NCBI RefSeq assembly: GCF_900103845.1
Contig: NZ_FNIJ01000017.1
Coordinates: 1-64,000, forward strand
Origin: Pseudomonas jinjuensis
GTDB taxonomy: Bacteria; Pseudomonadota; Gammaproteobacteria; Pseudomonadales; Pseudomonadaceae
Length of the DNA stretch: 64,000 bases
Direction of reading: 5' to 3'
The first letter of the stretch is position 1; every line of letters begins with the position of its first letter. Made by a program: the position numbers and the translations under genes. The notes under the pieces were generated by a model that was not told the DNA's origin, searched no databases, and was given only the letters and a program-made list of their open reading frames with translations. Below are positions 36,351 through 43,784 of this stretch, one piece after another.

Positions 36351-38300
36351 TCAGATCGCCCACGCCGCCTTCAGGCCTTCGAAGATCGCTTCCTCGGCGG
36401 TGCGCGGCGCCAGGCAGTCGCCGATGCGCTTGTATTCCACCAGTCCGTGCAGCTCGGCGGCGAGGGTGTCCACCGGTTCGTGGCCCTGGCAGAGCACCAG
36501 CGTATCGATGTCCTCGAACAGCATCGGCTCGCCGCTGGCGGTGTGCTGCAGGTACACCGTGCTGTCGTCGCAGCCGTAGAGGCGGGCGTAGGGAGTGATC
36601 GGCACGCCGAGGCGGTGCAGTTCGCCGGCCAGGTGGTCGCGCACGTAGAGCGGCAGGCTCTCGCCGCAGTGGGTGCCGTTCACCGCCAGCTGCACCTGAT
36701 GGCCGTCGCGCACCAGGCGTTCGGCGATGCCCGGGCCGATCCAGTCGCAGCGCCAGTCGGCGACCAGCACCGAGCGGCCGATCTTCGCTTCGCCGCGCAG
36801 CACCTGCCAGGCATCCACCACCTGCAGCTCGCCGCCCTGTTCGAAATGCGGCCAGTAGGGTTTGGCGCCGGTGGCGATGATCACCAGGTCCGGGCGTTCC
36901 TGTTCCACCAGTGCGCGGTCGACGCGGGTGTTGCGCAGCACGCGCACGCCAGCCAGTTCCATTTCCCGCTGCAGGTTGGTGGAAGCGCCGCCGAATTCCG
37001 CGCGACGTGGCAGCAGCTGCGCCAGGTTCACCTGTCCGCCGAGTTGCGACGTCGCTTCGCATAGGGTCACGTCATGTCCACGCTGCGCCGCCACGGCAGC
37101 GGCCTTCATGCCGGCCGGGCCGCCGCCGGCGACCAGTACCTTCTTGCGTTGGCGCGCCTGTTCGACGCGGCCATAGATCAGCTCGCGGCCGGTTTCCGGA
37201 TGCTGGATGCAGGAAATCGGCAGGCCGCGGTGGAAGTGGCCGATGCACGCCTGGTTGCAGGCGATGCAGGCGCGCACGTCATCGTGGCGGCCGGAACCGG
37301 CCTTGTTCGGCATCTGCGGGTCGGCGATCAGCGCGCGGGTCATGCCGCACATGTCGGCCTGGCCGCGGGCGAGGATCTGCTCGGCTTCCTGCGGCTGGTT
37401 GATGCGACCGGTGACGAACAGCGGGATATCCAGCCGCGCTTTGAACGTGCCGGCGGTGGGCGCGAGATAGGCGGCTTCCACGGCCATCGGCGGCACGATA
37501 TGGATGGCGCCGCCCAGCGATGCGGAGGTGCCGGCGACGATATGCACGTAATCCAGTTCGCCCTGCAGCGCCAGCACCGCCTGCAGCGATTCGTCCTCGG
37601 TCAGGCCCTCGGGATCGCGCTCGTCGGCGGAGATGCGCAGGCCGACGATGAAGTCATCGGCAGTGGCTTCGCGCACCGCAGCCAGCACTTCGCGGAGGAA
37701 GCGCAGGCGCGCGTCGAGATCGCCGTTGTAGCCGTCGCTGCGGCGGTTCACCCGCGGGTTGAGGAACTGCGCCGGCAGGTAGCCGTGGCTGGCGACCACT
37801 TCCACGCCGTCCAGGCCGGCCGTGTGCAGGCGGCGGGCGGCAGCGGCGTAGCCGGCGACGATCTCGTCGATCATCGCCTGGTCCAGCTCGCGCGGCATGA
37901 CATGGAAACGCTCGTTCGGCGTGGCCGAGGCGGAGTAGGCCACGGCCAGCAGGCCGTCGGCGGACTCCATGATCTCGCGGCCCGGGTGGAACACCTGCGA
38001 CAGCAGCACGGTGCCTTCCGCGTGACAGGCCTCGGCGACGCGCCGGTAGCCCTCGATGCAGGAATCGTCGGTGGCCATCAGCACATGCGAGGTGTAGCGC
38101 GCGCTGTCGTGCACCCCGGCGACCTGCATGACGATCAGGCCGACGCCGCCTTCCGCCCGCGCCTTGTGGTAGGCCACCAACTGGTCGTTGACCAGGTTGT
38201 CGGTGGGCATGGACGTATCGTGGCCGGTGGACATGATCCGGTTCTTCAGGCGTTTGCCACGGATTTCCAGCGGGCTGAACAGGTGCGGGAAGGCGGTCAT
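36351..38300 (-). CDS. Fe-S flavoenzyme of the 2,4-dienoyl-CoA reductase / TMADH / N-methylproline demethylase type
   Basis: A 649-aa three-part enzyme. An Old-Yellow-Enzyme FMN barrel covers residues 1-340 (FSPLEIRGKRLKNRI, HGYLPAQFLNPRVNRRSDGY). A 4Fe-4S site has C345, C348, C352 and C364. An FAD/NAD(P) Rossmann region starts near 390 (VLVAGGGPAGMKAA). This is the architecture of trimethylamine dehydrogenase, dimethylglycine and N-methylproline demethylases, and also FadH. The neighbouring binding proteins, cupin and PuuR-like regulator favour an amine substrate over a fatty acyl one; that is inference. The cupin gene lies 38 bp upstream on the same strand. Confidence 0.87.
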   Translation of the reverse strand: MTAFPHLFSPLEIRGKRLKNRIMSTGHDTSMPTDNLVNDQLVAYHKARAEGGVGLIVMQVAGVHDSARYTSHVLMATDDSCIEGYRRVAEACHAEGTVLLSQVFHPGREIMESADGLLAVAYSASATPNERFHVMPRELDQAMIDEIVAGYAAAARRLHTAGLDGVEVVASHGYLPAQFLNPRVNRRSDGYNGDLDARLRFLREVLAAVREATADDFIVGLRISADERDPEGLTEDESLQAVLALQGELDYVHIVAGTSASLGGAIHIVPPMAVEAAYLAPTAGTFKARLDIPLFVTGRINQPQEAEQILARGQADMCGMTRALIADPQMPNKAGSGRHDDVRACIACNQACIGHFHRGLPISCIQHPETGRELIYGRVEQARQRKKVLVAGGGPAGMKAAAVAAQRGHDVTLCEATSQLGGQVNLAQLLPRRAEFGGASTNLQREMELAGVRVLRNTRVDRALVEQERPDLVIIATGAKPYWPHFEQGGELQVVDAWQVLRGEAKIGRSVLVADWRCDWIGPGIAERLVRDGHQVQLAVNGTHCGESLPLYVRDHLAGELHRLGVPITPYARLYGCDDSTVYLQHTASGEPMLFEDIDTLVLCQGHEPVDTLAAELHGLVEYKRIGDCLAPRTAEEAIFEGLKAAWAI

Positions 38301-38338
38301 CAGGGAGCTCTCCGATTCTTGTTATGGGCGGGACCGGC

Positions 38339-38689
38339 TCAGGCGTTGCGCGCCTGCCAATCCACTGGGTAGAGCGCGTAGAACACGGTGGCCTTCTCGC
38401 CCTCGTAGGCCAGCGGCGTGCGCTCCGGGACCCAGATCACGTCGCCGGGACGCGCATCGATCACGCGGTCGGCCAGGCGCAGGCGGAAGTTGCCCTCGAT
38501 CACCACGATCAGCTCGTCGTAGAGCACCGTCCATTCGATGGAGCAGCCGTCGAAGCGGGCCATGCCGGCGCCCATGGTCTGGCTGTCCGCCGGGCCGATC
38601 AGGCGGCAGATGGCGGCGCGTTCGGCGGGCTGGCCGCCATAGGGCTGGAACTGCAGTTCGGGCCTGGAGAAATGGATCACGTCGGACAC
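38339..38689 (-). CDS. EutQ-like cupin protein
   Basis: A 116-aa single cupin starting at GTG 38689 with AGGAGT upstream. VLYDELIVVIEGNFRLRLAD and IDARPGDVIWVPERTPLAYE are the two cupin motifs and resemble the ethanolamine-utilisation EutQ family. The classical His ligands are mostly absent (DELIVVIEG), so metal binding is uncertain. It is the first gene of the unit leading to the flavoenzyme and divergent from the binding-protein gene. The role is unknown; perhaps handling of a reactive product such as an aldehyde. Confidence 0.78.
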   Translation of the reverse strand: MSDVIHFSRPELQFQPYGGQPAERAAICRLIGPADSQTMGAGMARFDGCSIEWTVLYDELIVVIEGNFRLRLADRVIDARPGDVIWVPERTPLAYEGEKATVFYALYPVDWQARNA

Positions 38690-38731
38690 GGCGAGGACTC
38701 CTGCTAGGGTTATCTAACGTAATCCATAAAA

Positions 38732-38746
38732 ATTTACCTTCAGTAA
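38732..38746. promoter_or_regulatory. Palindromic operator candidate
   Basis: TTTAC-CTTCA-GTAAA is a perfect 5-5-5 inverted repeat 43 bp upstream of the cupin start within the AT-rich stretch. The XRE-cupin regulator encoded at the end of the same cluster is the most natural candidate to bind it; there is no direct evidence. Confidence 0.4.
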
Positions 38747-38854
38747 AAAATCAACTTGTTTTTTTAAAATCGACTGGGTAGTTTTTAGCCAGGCCCGCCG
38801 CCAAGGCGGGCGCTATCAGCGACGTGCTCCACAACAACAACAACGGAGATGCGC

Positions 38855-38974
38855 ATGAATCCCTTGCAACGGTCCGGCCCTGCCGGCCGCCGTGTCCCGC
38901 TGTCTGTTCGCCCGGTGCACCCGCCACTTCACCGTCTGTCCTGCTGCCTGCAGGGCGCGCGGCATCTGTCCTGA
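38855..38974 (+). CDS. Possible 39-aa leader peptide
   Basis: An ATG with CGGAGATG upstream opens a frame of 39 codons (MNPLQRSGPAGRRVPLSVRP onward) rich in Arg, Pro, Leu and Cys. Its TGA overlaps the ribosome-binding site of the binding-protein gene (TGAGGAGGT). The layout suggests translational coupling or a leader peptide, but short frames are common in GC-rich DNA and I recognise no family. Confidence 0.25.
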   Translation: MNPLQRSGPAGRRVPLSVRPVHPPLHRLSCCLQGARHLS

Positions 38975-38988
38975 GGAGGTAATGCCCG

Positions 38989-40032
38989 ATGATTTCGCGG
39001 AAAAACGCTTTGCAACCCCTGCTGCTCGCCCTCGGGCTCTGCGCCGGCGTCGCCCAGGCGGCGGAAAGCATGGTGGTGGTCGGTTACGGCGGCGCCGGCC
39101 AGAAGGCCCAGGAAGTCGCCTTCTTCAAGCCGTTCTCGGCCAGCACCGGGGTCAAGCTGGTGCAGAGCGAGTACAACGGCGAAATGGCCAAGATCAAGGT
39201 GATGGCCGACACCGGCCATGCCGACTGGGATCTGGTGCAGATCGAAGGTCCCGACCTGGCCCGCGGCTGCGATGAAGGCCTGTTCGAACGCCTGGACTGG
39301 AACGCCATCGGTGGCCAGGACCAGCTCATCCCCAACGCGGCCAAGGACTGCGGTTCGGCGGCGCTGGTGTGGGGCGTGGCGATCGCCTACGACGCCGACA
39401 AGCTGAAGGCCGCGCCGACTTCCTGGGCGGATTTCTGGGACCTGGAGAAATTCCCCGGCAAGCGCGGCCTGCGCAAGCGCGCGGTGTACAACCTGGAATT
39501 CGCCCTGATGGCCGACGGCGTCAAGGCCGAGGACGTGTACAAGACCCTGGCGACCAAGGCCGGCCAGGATCGCGCCTTCGCCAAGCTCGACCAGATCAAG
39601 CCCCATGTGCAGTGGTGGGAAGCCGGCGCGCAACCCGCGCAGTGGCTGGCTGCCGGCGACGTGGTGATGACCTCCACCTACACCGGGCGCATCGCCGACG
39701 CGCACAAGGGCGGCCGCAACCTGGCGCTGGTCTGGCCGGGCAGCCTGTACGGCATGGACTACTGGGCGATCATCAAGGGCTCGCAGCACGTCGACACGGC
39801 CAAGCGCTTCATCGCCTTCGCCAACCAGCCGGATGCGCAGGTGAAGTACGTCGACAACATCCCCTACGGCCCGACCAACAGGGAAGCGGCCGGCAAGCTG
39901 GAGCCGAAGCTGGCGAGCTGGGTGCCGACTTCGCCGGCCAACCTGGCAGTGGGGCTGGCGATGGACGACGAGTTCTGGGTCGACCATGGCGAGGAGCTGG
40001 AGGAGCGGTTCAACGCCTGGGCTTCGCAGTAA
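38989..40032 (+). CDS. PotD-like ABC transporter substrate-binding protein (Sec-exported)
   Basis: A 347-aa periplasmic binding protein. The signal peptide is LLLALGLCAGVAQA, with cleavage about residue 24, then the type-II fold with WDLVQIEGPDL and SWADFWDLEKFPGKRGL typical of the polyamine/opine/spermidine class. GAGGAGGT stands eight bases before the ATG at 38989. There is no permease gene beside it; the nearest matching importer is at 46054-49950, whose own binding protein is a clear paralogue. The ligand is unknown. Confidence 0.88.
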   Translation: MISRKNALQPLLLALGLCAGVAQAAESMVVVGYGGAGQKAQEVAFFKPFSASTGVKLVQSEYNGEMAKIKVMADTGHADWDLVQIEGPDLARGCDEGLFERLDWNAIGGQDQLIPNAAKDCGSAALVWGVAIAYDADKLKAAPTSWADFWDLEKFPGKRGLRKRAVYNLEFALMADGVKAEDVYKTLATKAGQDRAFAKLDQIKPHVQWWEAGAQPAQWLAAGDVVMTSTYTGRIADAHKGGRNLALVWPGSLYGMDYWAIIKGSQHVDTAKRFIAFANQPDAQVKYVDNIPYGPTNREAAGKLEPKLASWVPTSPANLAVGLAMDDEFWVDHGEELEERFNAWASQ

Positions 40033-40044
40033 GGCCAGCATCGA

Positions 40045-40072
40045 TTGGTGGATGACTTCGGTCATCCACCAA
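40045..40072. terminator. 12-bp hairpin with TTCG loop after the binding-protein gene
   Basis: TTGGTGGATGAC (40045-40056) and GTCATCCACCAA (40061-40072) pair perfectly around a TTCG tetraloop, 12 bases after the stop codon. There is no T-run, so it is either a weak terminator or a 3' stabilising hairpin. The arm GGTGGATGA resembles the family C repeats at 40167 and 49957. Confidence 0.5.
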
Positions 40073-40083
40073 CGAAACAACCT

Positions 40084-40137
40084 GCAGGAGCACGCCATGC
40101 GTGCGACGCTTCTGTCGCGGGCATGGCCCGCTCCTAC
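40084..40137. repeat. REP doublet (family B)
   Basis: GCAGGAGCACGCCATGCGTG (from 40084) with inverted copy GTCGCGGGCATGGCCCGCTC (from 40114) ending CCTAC at 40137. Confidence 0.8.
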
Positions 40138-40166
40138 AGTTTCCTACGCCCATGGTCCGGGCGTGT

Positions 40167-40198
40167 GTAGGGTGAATAACCCCGCAGGGTTATCCACC
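40167..40198. repeat. Family C repeat
   Basis: GTAGGGTGAATAACCCCGCA followed by GGGTTATCCACC forms a hairpin (AATAACCC with GGGTTATC). It is the same type as 50089-50120 and related to 49957-50029. Confidence 0.65.
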
Positions 40199-40204
40199 AG
40201 ATCA

Positions 40205-40999
40205 TCAATCGCGAAAATCCGGCGCAATGCGGTCGAGCATGCGCAGCAGCGCCTGCCAGGCCAGGTCGTTGGCGTCCGTGTCGGTCAGGTCGCCTTCCGC
40301 CTGCGGCTGTGCCGGTTCGTTGAACTGGCGCTCGGTGCGCTGGCAGATTTCCTCTGGCGGGATCACCAGTTCGCCGCCGGCCTGCGCGGCCAGCTGGATG
40401 TCGCAGGCCTTCTCCAGGTAGTACATGCGCAGGAACGCCTGCTGCACGGTTTCGCCGACCGTCAGCAGGCCGTGGTTGCGCAGCATCAGCACGGAATGCT
40501 CGCCGAGGTCGCGCACCAGGCGCTTCTGCTCGTCGAACGACAGCGCGATGCCCTCGTAGTCGTGGTAGCCGATGCGGCCATGGAACTCCATGGACATCTG
40601 GTTCAGCGGCAGCAGCCCGCAGGCTTGCGCGGCCACCGCGCAGCCGGCGCGGGTGTGGGTGTGCAGCACGCACTGGGCGTCCTCGCGCGCGGCGTGGATG
40701 GCGCTGTGGATCACGAAGCCGGCCGGGTTGACCTTGTACGGCGTCGGCTCCACCGGCTGGCCGTCGAGGTCGATCTTCACCAGGCTGGAGGCGGTGATCT
40801 CGTCGAACATCAGCCCGTAGGGGTTGATCAGGAAGTGATGCTCCGGCCCCGGCAGACGCACGGAGATGTGGGTGAAGATCAGGTCGCTCATGCGGAAGTG
40901 CGCCACCAGCCGGTAGCAGGCGGCGAGCTGTTCGCGCAGCGTCCATTCTTCCGGCGGGCAGGTGGCTTTGCTGATCGGGGAGGCGGGCAGGCTGCTCAC
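40205..40999 (-). CDS. Class II aldolase/adducin-family protein
   Basis: A 264-aa protein from a GTG at 40999 that overlaps the CobW stop (GTGA), with AGAGGAAA upstream. The fold signature shows FTHISVRLPGPEHHFLINP, metal-binding HTHTRAGC and, later, RNHGLLTVG. Family members are metal-dependent aldolases, epimerases or decarboxylases acting on hydroxy-acid phosphates or free sugar acids. It is last of the amidohydrolase-CobW-aldolase operon. Longer frames upstream are rejected because they run through the CobW gene. Confidence 0.87.
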   Translation of the reverse strand: MSSLPASPISKATCPPEEWTLREQLAACYRLVAHFRMSDLIFTHISVRLPGPEHHFLINPYGLMFDEITASSLVKIDLDGQPVEPTPYKVNPAGFVIHSAIHAAREDAQCVLHTHTRAGCAVAAQACGLLPLNQMSMEFHGRIGYHDYEGIALSFDEQKRLVRDLGEHSVLMLRNHGLLTVGETVQQAFLRMYYLEKACDIQLAAQAGGELVIPPEEICQRTERQFNEPAQPQAEGDLTDTDANDLAWQALLRMLDRIAPDFRD

Positions 41000-41937
41000 G
41001 CGGATTTCCTCTGGGTAATGGATGAAGCGTCGGCCAGGCAGGCGTTCAGGCCCTGTTCCAGCTTCGCACGCAGATCGCTGTCGCGCCCGGCGATGAACAC
41101 CAGGCAGTTGTCGGTTTCCTCGCCGCCGGCGGGAAGGAACTGGCTGCGCCCGCCGACGTACTGCAGCCACAGCGGCGCGTCGCGGTCGTCCAGATATACG
41201 CGGCCCTTGAGGCGGAACAATCCTTGCGGAAGCTCATCCAGCCAGGCGCGCAGGCGCTGGCGGTCGAAGCGTCCGGAAGCGCGCCACAGCCAGCTGTCGA
41301 ACATTCCGGCGTGGTCGCTGTTCAGTACAGGCTGCAGGCGCTCCTGGCGGTCGGCTGGGCGTTCGCCGAACAGCAGTTCGGCGGGCACCTGCGCCTGCAC
41401 CGTCTCGACCATCCGCTTCGGCTCGCCGAATCGGCGGCGCAGGGCGTCCAGTTGTTCGGTGCTGGCGAGGTCGCACTTGTTCAGCAATAGCAGGTCGGCA
41501 GCGGCCGCCTGACGGCGTTCCAGTCGCGCGTATTCGTCTTCCAGCGGAGTGCTGCGCGCGGCATCCACCACGGTGACCAGCGCATCCAGATGCATGCGCC
41601 GGCGCAGCTGTGGATAACCCAGCGCCTGCACGATCGGCTGCGGGTCGGCCACGCCGCTGCACTCGATGACGATGCGCTCCACCGGCGGCTGCACCGCAGC
41701 CAGCCGGCCGAGCTGGGCGAGCAGGTCGTCCTGCATGGTGCAGCACAGGCAGCCGTTCTGCAGGCTGTACACCGCGTCGCTGTGCTCGGCGATCATCGCC
41801 GCGTCGATGTTCAGCTCGCCGAAGTCGTTGACGATCAGCGCCAGCCGCTGGCCCCCGCTGTGCTCCAGCAAGTGGCGGAGCAGGGTGGTCTTGCCGGCGC
41901 CGAGAAAGCCGGCGACCACGGTTACCGGGATGCTCAT
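40996..41937 (-). CDS. CobW/COG0523 family GTPase (metal chaperone type)
   Basis: A 313-aa G3E GTPase. Walker A GFLGAGKTT (10-18), the metal-binding GCLCC (C63, C65, C66), IECSGVADPQP, NKCDL for guanine, and a C-terminal CobW_C domain. Members hand Zn, Co or Fe to client enzymes. The ATG at 41937 overlaps the amidohydrolase stop (ATGA) and its stop overlaps the aldolase start, so it is made together with two presumed metalloenzymes. Delivery of metal to one of them is the obvious inference. Confidence 0.9.
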   Translation of the reverse strand: MSIPVTVVAGFLGAGKTTLLRHLLEHSGGQRLALIVNDFGELNIDAAMIAEHSDAVYSLQNGCLCCTMQDDLLAQLGRLAAVQPPVERIVIECSGVADPQPIVQALGYPQLRRRMHLDALVTVVDAARSTPLEDEYARLERRQAAAADLLLLNKCDLASTEQLDALRRRFGEPKRMVETVQAQVPAELLFGERPADRQERLQPVLNSDHAGMFDSWLWRASGRFDRQRLRAWLDELPQGLFRLKGRVYLDDRDAPLWLQYVGGRSQFLPAGGEETDNCLVFIAGRDSDLRAKLEQGLNACLADASSITQRKSA

Positions 41938-43682
41938 TGCGCGCCTCCTTCCAGTACCGGCGGCTCGCCCTGCCAGGTCGCCTGCAGCGGCGTGCCGGCG
42001 AAGACACCCTGCTGGTCGTAGGATGGGCGGCCCTCGACGAAGGTCAGGCGCACCTGGGTCCTGTGGATGTAGTTGCGCGCCGGCTGGGCGAACAGGTCGC
42101 GGTCGAGGACGATGAAATCCGCCGACTTGCCGGCCTCGATGCTGCCGGTCAGGTGCTCCAGGTTCATCGCATGGGCGCCGTTCAGGGTGACCACGCGCAG
42201 CGCCTGCTCCAGGCTGATCGGCTCGCCGAAGCAGGCCGGATCGTCGTTCCACGGGTTCTGCCGGGTGACCATGGTTTCCAGCGCCAGCCACGGGTCGATG
42301 GACGCCACCGGCCAGTCGGTGCCCATCACCGCGATGCCACCGGCGGCCAGCACGCCCTTGTAGTCGTAGATGCGCTTCAGGCGCTCGGCGCCGTAGCCGG
42401 AGCGCGCGCCGCTGGCGAAGGGCGTCGGGTACCAGGCCGCCGGGGAGAATTCGGCGATCACCTCCAGTTCGCGGAAGCGCCTGAGGTTGCCCGGATGCAG
42501 GATGGTGCTGTGCGCGCACTGGTGGCGGATGCCGCTGAAGCCGTTGCGCCGGCGCGCCTCGGCCACCGCGTCGAGGAACACGTCGGAGGCGCCGTCGCCG
42601 GTGCAGTGGGCGATCACGCGGATGCCGCGGCGGTCCATGTCCACCACCATGTCGGTGATGTGCTCCGGGGTCAGGTTGAGCTTGCCGCGCCAGGCGTCCT
42701 CGCCCGGCCAGGGGTTGATGAGGAAGGACGAGCGCGGCTCGACGGTGCCGTCGAAGTGGAATTTCACCGCGTTGGCCGACAGCCGCGCGCTGCGGTAGTA
42801 GTGGCGTTCGCCGGCCAGCAGTTCCCAGCGGCGGCGCACCGGGAAGATGTCGTCCTGCCAGCTGATCGCCGCTTCCACCCGCAGGCTCAGTTCGCCGGCA
42901 TCGTCCAGCTCCTTCAGCGCCTGCAGGCGGTGTTCGCAGACGTGCACGTACTTGCTCGCGGTGACGCCGCGGGCGCTCTGGAAATGCACGCCGTCGCGGT
43001 AGGCGCGGCGCAGCACGGTCACCGGCGTCGGCGGCATGGCGGCGTGGATCAGCGCGTAGGCGCCATCGATCAGCAGGCCGTTGGGTTCGCCGCTGAGTTC
43101 GTCGCGTTCCAGGTAGCCATTGCGCGGGTCCGGCGTATTGGCGTCGATGCCGGCCAGTTCCAGGGCGCGGGAGTTGACCATCATGGTCCCCCACATGCGG
43201 TCGAGCAGCGCTACCGGGCGGTCCGGCATGACGCTGTCGAGCCACTCGCGGCCCGGCTTCAGCCCGGCCTCGCGGAAGGTGTAGCGCACCCAGTACTGGC
43301 CGTAGATCCAGCCGTCGCCGGGATGGCTGTCGGCGTAGGCGTGGATCGCCGCGGCCAGCTGCTCCGGCGTCGGGTCCTCGATACCGACATCGAGGTCGTC
43401 GGCGTAGCGCGGCGCCAGGGCGAGGTCCGGGTGGGTATGCATGTCGTGCAGGCCGGGCATGCAGAAGGCGCCGTCGAGATCGTGCACGCGGGTCTGCGGA
43501 CCGACCAGCTGTTCCAGCTCTTCCGCGCGGCCGACGGCGAGGAAGAGGCCATCGCGGATCGCCACCGCGTCCGCCCAGGGCTGCGCCGGGTCGAGGGTGT
43601 AGAAGCGGCCGTTCCTGAGCAGCAGGTCGGCGTGGCGGCTGGCGGGGGAGTGGCTGGAGCGGAAGGTATCCGGTGCGGTCAT
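41934..43682 (-). CDS. Amidohydrolase family 3 protein (YtcJ-like)
   Basis: A 582-aa metal-dependent hydrolase. The N-terminal beta-sandwich (LLLRNGRFYTLDP) is followed by the metal motif MHTHPD (H82, H84), a long TIM barrel with VIAHCTGDGA and RHQCAHS, and the C-terminal GTDWPVASIDPW plus GSIEAGKSADFIVLDRD. Family members open amide or related bonds (for example N-substituted formamides). It is first of a three-gene operon and divergent from an AraC regulator with direct repeats in between. Confidence 0.88.
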   Translation of the reverse strand: MTAPDTFRSSHSPASRHADLLLRNGRFYTLDPAQPWADAVAIRDGLFLAVGRAEELEQLVGPQTRVHDLDGAFCMPGLHDMHTHPDLALAPRYADDLDVGIEDPTPEQLAAAIHAYADSHPGDGWIYGQYWVRYTFREAGLKPGREWLDSVMPDRPVALLDRMWGTMMVNSRALELAGIDANTPDPRNGYLERDELSGEPNGLLIDGAYALIHAAMPPTPVTVLRRAYRDGVHFQSARGVTASKYVHVCEHRLQALKELDDAGELSLRVEAAISWQDDIFPVRRRWELLAGERHYYRSARLSANAVKFHFDGTVEPRSSFLINPWPGEDAWRGKLNLTPEHITDMVVDMDRRGIRVIAHCTGDGASDVFLDAVAEARRRNGFSGIRHQCAHSTILHPGNLRRFRELEVIAEFSPAAWYPTPFASGARSGYGAERLKRIYDYKGVLAAGGIAVMGTDWPVASIDPWLALETMVTRQNPWNDDPACFGEPISLEQALRVVTLNGAHAMNLEHLTGSIEAGKSADFIVLDRDLFAQPARNYIHRTQVRLTFVEGRPSYDQQGVFAGTPLQATWQGEPPVLEGGAQ

Positions 43683-43711
43683 GGCGGCGGTTCCCTGTTG
43701 TTTTTCGCCGC

Positions 43712-43740
43712 AGTATAGGGAGCGCCTTTTCGTCGCCGAC
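43712..43740 (-). promoter_or_regulatory. Promoter of the amidohydrolase operon
   Basis: On the minus strand the -10 is TATACT (43712-43717). The hexamer 17 bp further upstream is GTCGGC (43735-43740), a poor -35, as expected for an activator-dependent promoter. The direct repeats at 43737-43778 overlap this -35. Confidence 0.55.
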
Positions 43741-43778
43741 TAGCATAAGATGACAATCGACTAGCTCTACACGACAAC
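43737..43778. promoter_or_regulatory. Two tandem 21-bp direct repeats, AraC-type operator
   Basis: Unit 1 (43737-43757) and unit 2 (43758-43778) both begin CGACTAGC and carry [T/C]GACAA at positions 15-20. The exact 21-bp period (two helical turns) and two half-sites per unit are the usual binding pattern of AraC-family dimers. The array overlaps the -35 of the amidohydrolase promoter by four bases and ends six bases before the AraC start codon, so it could activate one gene and repress the other. Confidence 0.65.
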
Positions 43779-43784
43779 TTCGCC

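Larger units (their letters stand above)
38690..38988. promoter_or_regulatory. AT-rich divergent control region
   Basis: A 299-bp gap between the divergent cupin and binding-protein genes. Bases 38715-38790 are unusually AT-rich for this genome. They contain the palindrome TTTAC-CTTCA-GTAAA (38732-38746) and an ATCGACT element (38770-38776) shared with the AraC operator region at 43757. The right part (38855-38974) may encode a short peptide. It probably carries promoters for both directions. Confidence 0.55.
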
